Positions 47,601 to 59,600 of a DNA stretch of 64,000 nucleotides are shown here, piece after piece. Origin of the DNA: Henricia sp. BOLD:AAB3569 (lineage: Eukaryota > Echinodermata > Asteroidea > Spinulosida > Echinasteridae); contig JBBELK010000540.1 in the NCBI GenBank assembly GCA_037783545.1, positions 62,001 through 126,000 on the forward strand. Direction: 5' to 3'. The position numbers were made by a program, and so were the translations under genes. The notes below the pieces were generated by a model. It saw only the letters and a list, made by a program, of their open reading frames with translations. It was not told the origin of the DNA and did no database searches. Each line of letters starts with the position of its first letter. The stretch's first letter is position 1.

Positions 47601-50600
47601 GTGCTTTATGAGGTATCAAGCATCCCTAAATAGTATAATTGCCAGTTCAACGCTCAATGGACCTCCCTGTATTGATTGCTTTCCGTGACGTAGAACGGTC
47701 ACCGCTTACACGCACGCACATGGACACGCGTAAAATATACTCACCAGCGTACTTTCATTCGAAAATGCCGCACGCACGCGTTGCGATACGTTCAAATTAT
47801 TGAGCATGCACTCAGCTTGTAAAAACGAAAGTGTTTTTACTTGATCGTGATTTTTAGCCTGAAGAAATAGTTTTATCTTTATTGATACAACAGCCATGGC
47901 GCAACAACATAAAGCAAGGTTAAGTAACAGTGCTTTTATTGCTTTTTGAAAAATGACACCCAACATGGTGGATGGAAGGCGTGACGTCACCGGAAAGCAA
48001 TCAATTGATCACGTTCAAATGACGTCACTTCCTACAAATCGCCACGTGCACCATGATTTTGAGCGTACTTTTTTGTGACGGGCATTGGCTGCGCCGTATT
48101 TCGAACAAATTTCGAGCAACACGCGCGCGTGTTTGGAACATGTTCCAGCGTGCGTGCGCGTATTTTATGGTGTTTAATACGCAGTAGCATTTTTTTCCTA
48201 CGAAGATGGCGTCTGTGAACGTGATAAATAGATGACAAAATGCACTTTTATAACCACAAAATGCGTGAAGGTGGTAGTCATATAGAGACTGCCCATTATC
48301 TTAATTTTCCCATGACCATACAATAAACTTATGTACTTCTGATGGTGTTATTTCGTAGCTCCGATTGGTATGAGATGACTGGAGTTGTGCCGCTGATGTA
48401 CAACCGGCCTGTGGACCAATTACAATCAAAAGATACTGATAAAGACATGTCATCAAAAACATTTAAATAAATTTAAATAAATAAATAAAAAATTGCTAAA
48501 AGCATTGACCCTCTCATATGGGTAAAGTTGGGTCACATTTAGCCCGGGTATATGTCTCATTTGAAAGCAAATAACTTTTGTGTTTCTAGAAAATAAAAAC
48601 TTGTTATTTTTCGAGGTGCCACACCCAAAATGCACGCGACTAATATCTTTAATGTTTAAATAAATGACACCACACTTTGATCTCTATGATCCCATAGCTT
48701 ACCATACCTGCCTCATGGTTGCATTGTAGCTGAGGTCAGTCCGACGTTGCTCTTCATTGACAATGTAGTTGCTGGTTAGCTCGCCAACAAGCTGATCATG
48801 GTTGTAACTGGACAGATTACAAAATTTAACAATTTTTGAGAGACTTTTTTTTCCCTTAGAAAACCAGACATGTGAAAATGTTAATTTAGTGCTCATATGT
48901 AATATATTAAGGGGCCGTCCAAAGTTGTGAACATTTTCACAGTGCTGATCTACAGAGAGTATCCCCCTCCTCCAGCCGAACTACTACTTTTCAACATTTT
49001 CTGTCACTACAATGAAACGCGAACGTTTTACAGTGGATGTAAAGTCCTACGCGGCCCAATGTTGACAACTTTGGACGGCAGCCCCTAACAGTAAAACTGC
49101 GAGTCTACACAATTATCCAAAAGTAATCCAAAATTGCCACTTTGTATAAAGTAACAAAGGTCTCTGACAAGTATGTTTAACTTGCAGTCAGGGCTGTATA
49201 TTTCCAGGGAGCCGAGGTTGTAATATAATTGAGCCTAATGACCAGGGGTAATTAATGTTTTCCACTGGTCCACAATTTGTCCGCACGCTCTGAGCAGCGC
49301 CCTCATGCGGCAAGCATTGACCCCCCTGTTCGCCGCATGAAGGCGCTGTTCAAAACAGATGCACGCAACTGTCACGGCCGTTATCGGCTGCAGATTGCAG
49401 GGGTCAAAATTGCCACTTTGTATAAAGTAACAAAGGTCTCTGACAAGTATGTTTAACTTGCAGTCAGGGCTGTATATTTCCAGGGAGCCGATGTTGTAAT
49501 ATAATTGAGCCTAATGACCAGGGGTAATTAATGTTTTCCACTGGTCCACAATTTGTCCGCACGCTCTGAGCAGCGCCCTCATGCGGCAAGCATTGACCCC
49601 CCTGTTCGCCGCATGAAGGCGCTGTTCAAAACAGATGCACGCAACTGTCACGGCCGTTATCGGCTGCAGATTGCAGGGGTCAAAATTGACACTTGTCCTG
49701 TGGTCCGAGACCAGTACAAAATCAGAAGGACCACTAGATCTGTCAAAAATGCTGGTCCTATGGACCAGTAAAAACATTTACTGACTTATGGAAACATTCT
49801 CTCATGCCTAATCCACAGTATTCACATTTCTGCGAAGAATTCCAAGTTAACTCAAACAATTCCTGATCGCTTTGGACATTTTCAGATACATGTAACTACA
49901 CTTTTTTCTCCGATCTCTCAAGACATGCCCAGACATTAGTGTTGGATCAAAAAGCAATCCCATCCATCCTGCACTTAATGACCTCAAACCAGAAAGTGTT
50001 GCAGTATCTCGGTGCCTTTTTGAAAAGCACCAATTAATGGACCACCAAATTTTCAGCGATTGATATGCATGGTAAGTAAACAATAATGACACCAGCGGCC
50101 AGCGAATCATGTTTGAGCGTTTTTAGAGGGGAAAATTAATTATTTTGTCCAGGCAGCCGAGATTTTCGCCGGGCGGCAATTTTTGGTCCGAGCACTAACG
50201 GTACCTCTAATGATTTTGTTCGGGCGGCGCACCCGGACAAAACAGCTAGTGGAGAACCCTGGTAATCATGTGAGTATTTGGAGTACCTTGCTTTGTTTTT
50301 TAATAGTGGATTATTAAATCTTTGAACTGCTACTATAATTGTCCAAATTGTCAAACCTTTAGTTTATCGTTAGTTTATCGTTTCAACTTACAGATCAATG
50401 ATTGGTCTGAACTCCTGCTGGTAATGGCACAGTATGGGACAGGCATAAGATGACCAGTCATATTCCACCACCTGCAAAAAAAAAAAAAAATGGTGGCCGG
50501 CGCAAAAAAATCGCCAATTTTTACTCAAATTTATGTGTGCACAGATTAAATCAATCCTGATCACATTGTACTTAATAATAATATAACGATGGTTTTGTTT

Positions 50601-53600
50601 TTGCATTTTAATAGGTTTGTGATCTTGTTACAGTCAGTGATATATATGTGAACAGGTGATGATGGTCACTCATTTGTAAGAATAAGGGAAAAAAATGTAC
50701 AGTGAACATTATATCAAACACTTACCTTACTGTTTAAAGGAACTGACCCATCATCTTCCAGATAAGCATTGCTGAAAAGCATGAATGAAGCATTTTTGAA
50801 ATGTTCAAGCTATATATTTAAAGGCCATACACTATACTGACACACTTTAGAAATGCAAAACACACACTTTAAAAACCCAAAAAGAGTTTGGAATGCAATA
50901 ATATCATCACATGGACATTAAATGTTCCCGCAACTTCGCTGTGTGATATTCCTGCCAGCGCCATACCCAAAGCTCGTTCTCTCTCACCTTTCGCTAACCG
51001 TGGCATGATGGGAGTGCATGGCATCTCGTGATTGTGTCTTGCTTTTAATGCATCCAGGTACTCGTGTTGCACGTGCATTGCATTTAACATGATTGTGCAT
51101 GCCTGTGACAGCTGCACAGCATTTTCTGCGTTTTGTTAATTGTTTTCATATTGGGAACATGGATGAGATTCAAACCTAGCCTTATTGACAAAATTATGTC
51201 TTTGCCACTCACAAATGTTGTTTGGGCTTTATCATTCTTATTGCCTGCAGTACATAATAATTACACTAAATTTTCTGTTTTGCATTTCTAAAATGTGTCA
51301 GTATATTTACAAATGAAACCTTTTTACAATTTTTTGTTATGCAAGTCGATCATTACAAGGTCGACAGGCCACTCGAGGTAAGGGCTACCGAAGTCAATTA
51401 CGGAGAAACCAGCCCTTCACACCGAAACAAGACCAGAATTATCAGTCTCTTTACGATACGAGTGGGGCTGGGAGGGGTAACTAGTCCGAATCGAGACAAC
51501 CAAGTTGCCTCTACCCCTATTATGAGCAAGCATGGTAAATTGCATTGCTCAAGGGCATAAGTGCTACAAACTGTCGCGGCCAGGATTCGAACCCACATTC
51601 TGGTACTAGCACAGGAACTTGAAAAAATTCCGAGAACAGCAGCATTACATTTATTAAAAAAATAATGTTGATAAACTGCCTTGTAGGAACTTCAGCCACA
51701 TAGATGCAGTACTTCAGAAAACCTTAAACAGCTAGAATCCCCCCTTCCACATTTTTTTAGTTTTTCTGTTTATCATGGAGGTGTATGTGTCTACAACACC
51801 ATCACAACTTGTTGTTCACAAAAAATCGACAGACTTTTGCTTAAAACGTAAAGCAGTTCCGACCCTCTTCACCCAAATTCTGAAACGCTCGAGGTCACTC
51901 GGCTTGTTTATCAACAGGGTGTTGACGTCATCCTGAGAAACATACAAAACGGTCTGTGCAGTATTGAATGGAAAATACACGAAGTGAATGTTTATCATGC
52001 CTATTTTGTCCTTGTAATTCAAAATACAAACGTGAAAAACACTTCATGTAATATGACAGCAATCTACTATTACCTGTTTTGTGAAAAAACGATGAAATTG
52101 TGGCTCATAGTGACTCTCTTTTGAAGTAAATACTGGTGCATTGCGACGGGTGGTTTTGTCACGGAACAACCGGCATTCACAGGGGTCTGTGTATACGGTC
52201 CACTGCGGCGTAATTTCCACGTGTTTGGACATCGGCCGTACAAGTCATAGAATGAGCGACTCATTTTTCTCTCTCTTGGTAATAGAAAAAAAATCTTTCT
52301 GCTCTTTTTTGTTCATAGTGTCTGGTAAAACATGCAACCACGCAGCTACTGGGCATATCTCTGGCTTTTTGGAACAACAAAATTCTTCAAAAAACACCAT
52401 CTAAAAGAGACGGTTTTCTAAGTTTTTTGCGTGTAAACGTATGGAGCTAACTATCGTGTTGACTTCTCTTTCTCAGGATTGCGTCACGGGGTCAGCGCAT
52501 ATCATGAATACCTAATGAGCGTTTCAGAAATCGCGAAAATCTCACTTTTGCTTGCAATTTATCCACTTAAAACCGACAATTAAAAAATAATACAAATCCA
52601 CGTCGGCAAGAGGGATGTTTGGACTATCGAAAAAAGCCTAAATGCTGGATTTTCGTCAAGGGGGATTCTTCCTCTTTAAAAATCCATGGTTTTTGTGTTG
52701 AATGAATGGTCAAAAAATAATTCTCAAACAATTTTTAAAAGGACTTTCAGTTGGCAATTTCTCCCACAAAAAGACCATTTTACACTAGGGAAAAAAATCA
52801 TGTGGTGTTTGTTACCAATGCTATCAACACTTTTAGTTGGGTTTTGCTTGTCGACTCATGAAGAAAAATTTGGGGTCAATGCAAATGATGTATTGGGGCT
52901 TTAATTTTAAAGCATTAATTGCTGGATTTTGTCAAGAGAAATTCTAAGTACATGTACTCACTGTACCTTGGTATTGTGTAGTTTCCAAACTCTATACAGC
53001 TGTCTGGTTTCCTGACTCGTATGTGTCTCCCTGGTGGACAACCAACCACGAAGTGGGCAATCTTTTACAAAGGATGAATAAAACAAGAGATTAATCAAAA
53101 CACTTGATGTGTATTTGTGGGGTACAGTGGCCGAGTGGTTAAGGTCGATGACCCGCAACAGGGCTAAAAACTTGGTATCCGATATCCGGAGGTATGCCCT
53201 TGAGCAAGGCACTAAAACATAATTGCTCCATCCTTCGGAAGGGATGTAAAGCCATTGGTCCAGTGTGTTTTGAAACGAACTTAATGCCTTAAAGACGGGT
53301 TTATCTTGCCGGAAATTGGTCCAACACACGGTATTTTATAGGTAAGTTTAAGTTCAAGGCCGTGGTGGAGAGGGGTTAAATGATCCCAGAGCTCTCTTTC
53401 GTAAAGAGTAAGGGGATTGTCCCCGGCCGTCGGCTGCCAATGGCGCCACCCACCTACGTATCTCGATGTTCAGGTGGAACATACTTATAAGCTTCATGCA
53501 ATTCAGCCTATATGCTGGGAATTGAAGTTCAATAAACCATTAATTATTGTTGGTGCAATGTTTACCTTTCCCTATCACAGGTTTTTTTTCTGTAGTCTTG

Positions 53601-56600
53601 GTGCGAGACGATTCTCTGTGTATGGGGCCCTCTCTTGGCGATTATCAGTGTTAAATATGGCGCGGCAGGTAGTGAACAATTCACAGAGAATCGTCTTGCA
53701 CCAAGACTACAAAAATTAATGTTGAAATCGTCCATCTGAAAGTAATGCACCTATCAATTGTTTCCCCCACCCCTCCCCCCGTGCGCTACCCCACCCCCTA
53801 GGTGGGGGTTTCGTCACATTTTTCATGCCCCAGGGTAGGGGCATTTGGCCCATTTTCTGTGCATTTTGCGCATGTTTTGCACCCGTGGGTGGGAATTTTT
53901 GTCACCTAAATGTTGCCCCAGGGGTGGGGATTTTGTCACGCAAAAAGTGACAATCCCCACCTCTTAGTGAACATCATGCCCCCGGTAAATCCAAGAACGC
54001 ATTGGTGGTAAGTTGACTGGACTGAGGTTTCTAAAAAGCAGCGTTGTAGTACTGGAGTCCAGGACTCGGATTCGAGTCCAACTCCAGTCACAATTTTCGT
54101 GACTCAGACTCGACTCGAACATGGTGACTCGTGAATCACGCGTCACATATTTCAAAAAAAGAAAACAGATATATTCGCGCGCTTAATTACAGAATTCTTA
54201 GGAGAACACACAGTACGACGCGTGAATATGTACACTGCCCCACCAGGCCAACAAGGGGCGCATGAGCACGTCATCATTTACTTTTTCTTTTTAATTCTAT
54301 GAGTTGATCTGTATTTAGTATATAAGTCTGTTTTCAATACTGGGGTCAGTCAAAACCCCTCCCTGCTCCGACACCAAAAAATATAATGTAATGCATTTCG
54401 TGTGTGTCCGCCTGTCCCTGGTGGCAAAACCCCGTCCTGGAAAAATTCCTGGATCCGCCCCTGTGTCGGTCTCTTCTCTTACCATGTTTGTGTGCCTCTT
54501 ACAGCTGATATCACCCTGAACAGGCTTCACCTCAATGATCACTTCACCTATAGAGCTGAGGGGGCTGGCAAGGTTGAGAGTGGGCTGGACTGTCAGAGTC
54601 TGGGAACAGGATCAAAAAAAAAGAAAATGCAATTTTCTTAAAGGTAGAGTACATCATTTGCAGTGACTCCAAAAATTATAAATCTGAAGCAGAGGACCTG
54701 TTTCAACAAGTGATTCCCAAAGTAATGAAATGTGACATTTTCTATTTTTGTTAAAATTTTTGCAGTTATAGGCTCTATATATGGGATTAACTGACCCCTG
54801 GATCATATCCGCGTGTCTTCCCAATTAACCCCAGAATTGCAGGTGGTCAGGAAGGCCATTCAGACAGGGTAGCACACTTTGCCGCAGTGGTTTAAACAAT
54901 TACAAACACCCCTGCCCCCACCAGTGGTGTAATGTTGAGTTTTCAATCAAATAATAGAAGCCAAAAAAAGAGGAACATGAAAGAGAAAGAGTAGCACACC
55001 TGAATTACGCTACTCACAATAAGTTAGGGATATTGGTATGTTTTGTTTTTGGAATTTTTTCCAAACGATTGTTTTCAAGGTGTGTCTGTCATGCAGTTTC
55101 AATGCATAGTTCCGAGATTGCCCAGTTAACCCCGCCCCTTAGATATTGTTGCTATGTGCTCACAAGCCATCGCAAAAAAATGGCGAGACTACGTACAAAG
55201 CAACGGGACTCGGCATGAAAAGCACAGATTCATTGGAGAAAACCCAAAGGTATTTATGTTTTGAGGTCAACAATTACCGTAGCACACACTGAGCGAAGGG
55301 CTAGTAATGCAGGGATGACATATTTAATAAAAATGCGCTTTCCTACCTTTGAACAGCGAATCGCCCAACATTGATACCAAAATTCACCCGGTCACTGGCG
55401 CATACAACATACAAACTGTATGGGCAGAAAATCGCGTGATTGTTTGTGATGATTGCATCATTTTGACCTTTGTGGGCGCCGTCTGCTAGCTCTGTTGTGA
55501 TTGGTCGCGGGTTCGGCTTGATTGACAGGTCGGAACTATGCATTGTCTAATCATATACAAAATCATTCAAGCGGAATGCATACCCTCAATAAAAATATCT
55601 GGGTACACCCCACATTATCCCTAACTTATTGTAAGTAGTGTATTATACAAATACAGCATGGTTTGAGGGGAAGTAGTGGGAATTACTGGTCCCGAGGTGT
55701 AGGTTAGCTTGACTACCTCTCGACGCGAAGCGGAGGGAGGTAGTCAAGCTGACCTACACCAAGGGACCAGTAATTCCCACTACTTTCCAGAAATAAACCA
55801 TGCTGTATTTGTTTTACTACACCTCAGAAATTTTCATGAGCAAATTTACAAAATAACAGATTCAAGGCCAGTATACAATGACAACAAACAAGTATTTTGC
55901 TGTATTAAATTCAAACTCAGAAATGTTGCCATTGTTGTTTATGAGCTGCATAGGTCCATGGCAATAGAGTTGAATTAGTCTGGTTCCGTAAAGATTCCAA
56001 TACATTTTTTAACGAGGCGGGTTCCAGAGGGAATTTTTGGTGCTACCAGAAAAAACTACCGCACGGCAGCCAGTTGGATACTCACCGGGCTGACGTCACC
56101 TGGGCGCGTAGCATTTTTACTTCCCAATCGCGCGGCTGAATCGGCCAATGACGCGCTCCAATTTGCTTATGAATATTTATGAGGTGTAGTAACTCTTTAC
56201 TCTATACCTTATTGACAGCAAGCCATCCTGGGTGATAGGTCCATGTATCTTCCTCTTTAATTTGCAGGATGTTAAGGGAACTTGATATCACCTGAATAAA
56301 AACCCAAAATGATAGAATTATGATTTCCGAAGCAAATATAAAAAAGAACATAACCGCTCTGTGTGCACTTGGAACAGGGCTGTGCTTTATTACAGACCAA
56401 GAGATTACGGGTACCAGTCTTTTCACCGATTGGCACTGTTTGCCGCGCGGGTTCGCTGCTTGGCCGGCTGGGTTTTCCTTGAGACTTGGCCATCGCCGGC
56501 ACGGTAAGAAAAGCTCAAGGCTAAAACAGGCTTTTAATTGGAGCTACATGAAGTTTTGAATGTTACTTTCACTGTTTTGATAGTGATATAATTATCGAAA

Positions 56601-59600
56601 TTAGTGTCCGTAATTTGTCACAAACGACTCAATTCAAAAAGTCTTGCAGGTATATCTGCACATGTGTACTTCAAAATTACAAACTCGACTCTTACAGAGA
56701 TACATGTGTAGTACTATTCAAGTACGTTGAAAGAATGAATAATAATAAATAATATTCATAAATACCTTAGACAGTTTACGTATCCCTATTGGTTGAGAGC
56801 CTGTCACGTGGCCAGTTTTAAACGGACGATAATGACCAGCCAGCCAGTTTTAAACACTTTCTTGCCTGACCCACGTTTGTGCCCGCGCCCTAGTCAGCGC
56901 GTATCGAATACGCACGTAAACAGAAAGTGCACGCGCCCGAAGGCAAAATGTGCGAAGTACCCCATCGTGTGCGTGCGCGTACAACACGCCTGCATTACGC
57001 ATAACGCGTGCGATCGAACAAAAGCAACTCGACGCACAGCTTGCAGTTTGAAAGAACTTGTGATGCATACAAAAATTAAATTTTTGTTAAAGGCTTAGAC
57101 CCATGTTCCCAGAATTCAAAGCGAAACACTGTGTCATTTGTTTTAAATTTTCTGGCGGCTTCACCCACGTGTTATTCGGTGTAAGCTATTCGAACGCCAT
57201 TTACACGAAGCACTATGGTACCTGTAATGTGCCATCGGCACTGCTGGGGAATGTCAGGGATGCCCATAGTTGCACCACATCACCAATGTCCAGGTAATAG
57301 ATGCTGGCTGTATCGGAGTGTTCAAATCTCTTGTACTGGAAAAACCAAATACCAACCAGGCAACATCATATTAAAGTAGTTTTCCAGACATTTCCAGTAA
57401 ATGGATTTTGCTCTAACCTAACAATCATATAAAATACCTCCTTAAAATACTGTCCTTGAGACGAAAAAAGGAAATGTGCAACCCCAATTTTGATGTTGAG
57501 CCAAAAAGGCAGGTGTACCGGTAATCACTGCACTGCTTTATGTAACCGCATAAATTTGTTTACAAAACATCGGTGTTTTTTTGACGATATCCTTGAAAAT
57601 ATACGGATTGAGAGCGTGAAATTTTGAAATGGTAATGAGAAAAGTATGACAAATGATATGGCATCAAAAACTCAACAGCCATGGGAAAAATGGGGGCGCT
57701 CAAAAATGTGATCTGGACACGCTCCTTTGAAGGCATTCACGAACAACACACATGTGTAGAATGGACTCGATGGTAACCTACCGGGCAGGTGTCTGTGTGA
57801 CCCAGGACTCCTGCAATTTCAATGTCCAAAGGATAACTCCACCTCATACTTCCATCAACTTCACTGTACAACACACAAAAAGAACAAATTATTACCAAAA
57901 AGATCAATTATGGTTACCTAAGATAGAGTACTATAACTGGTCTAACTTGGGTTCAACCAGAAAATGGTCCATCTCAGTTGTGTCTGAACAGTCTGCATAG
58001 AGTGTTTTTAGCAACCAAAATGGTGTATTTCCGGTCTATGCAGACCGCCGAGATTGGGCGGTCTACATAAACCACTGGACCGTTTAGTAACAAGGTTTGA
58101 CTGTATATAACTGTATAGACCTTTCCCAGGACTCCTTTTCCAGTGCATGGACTGTGCGTTTTGCGCTGTTGTTAAATCGAACAACAAGCTTCTATGACGC
58201 GCACAACGCACTCTTCGCACACACAAATTCACACGAAGTCTCCTTTGCGTGCGCTTTGAGAAAAAGCGGTGTGGAAGGAATTTTGCACTGAAATACACTG
58301 AATTATGAAAAACACTTTTCTGTGTGCCCAAGCTCGGACTCAAGTGCAAACAGTGCATCATGTGACATACCTTGCATTGTCACCTTTAATGATAAAGAGG
58401 TTGCTAAGTTGATCTATCAGCAAGCTACATGAGGTTGTAGGAAGTTCACTGGCTGCAAGCTGTGAGGTGAAATGAAAGCAAATAATAGCTAATCTACCAC
58501 ACAGTCGGTTAGTGTTGGGAGAAACTGAAGATTGGAAAACTTTTATAAACAGGAACAGCAGCATGACAAAACTAAAGAATAATGTTGATAAACTGCCTTG
58601 TAGAAACTTCAGCCATCTAGATGCAGTAATACTTCAGAAAACCTGAAAATTCCATGCATGTTTTTTTGTGTTGAAAGAATGGTAAAAAAATTGTCTGCAT
58701 ACAATTTCTCTCACAAAGGTACATGCACCATTTTACATGGGAAAAATCATGTGGTGTTTGTTACCATTGCTATCAACACTTTTAGTCAGATTTTTCTTGT
58801 CAACTTGTGAAGTAAAATTGTGGGTAACTGCAAATGTTGTATTCGGCTTTAAACCATGATCCTCCAATTTGACAAGCTTGCAAGATCACCAAAGAACCAA
58901 ATAAACAATCAGCACCTCCCGCTGCGCTGATGCATGAGTCTACATCCACAGAAGAGGTATTGTCTCTTTTATATTTTTCATGAATTAACCACCCTCACAG
59001 ACGCCATCTTAGTAGGAAAAATGCTACTGAGTATTAAACGCCATCAAGTACGCGCATGCACACCCTGGAAAAATGTTCCAAACGCGCACGCGTGTTGCTC
59101 AAAATTTGTACAAAATGTGGCGCAGCCGATGCGCGTCATACAAATTTACGCTCAAGATCCAGATGCACATGACAATTTGTAGGAAGTGACGTCATTTGAG
59201 AATGATCAATACCAGTCCAGCAAACACAAAGTAGTTCAGCGCCTTTATGTTTTGATAGATGATAGCACTGCTCCATATTGTGCTTGTGGGCAAACTAGTT
59301 TTTTTGCTTGGACCCCTTCAACTTCTGTAAACTGCCTTCACACACTTTTTTATGATGCCGTTTATATTGCAAATGGGTCATTCTATAAATTTGGGGTCCA
59401 ACGTGTGACATTTTTCTGTCCCCGTTACACCTGACATACTGCTATTTGCCATACAAGTATCATTAAAAATGCCTTCAAAACATGTTTTTATGAATTGTAC
59501 TTTAAGTAATCTCTTTGAAATAGAGAGCATTTAAAGAATATGTCCTGAATTTACAAACTACAACATTTTACAAGATGTCAGATGTAACGGGGACAGAGAA

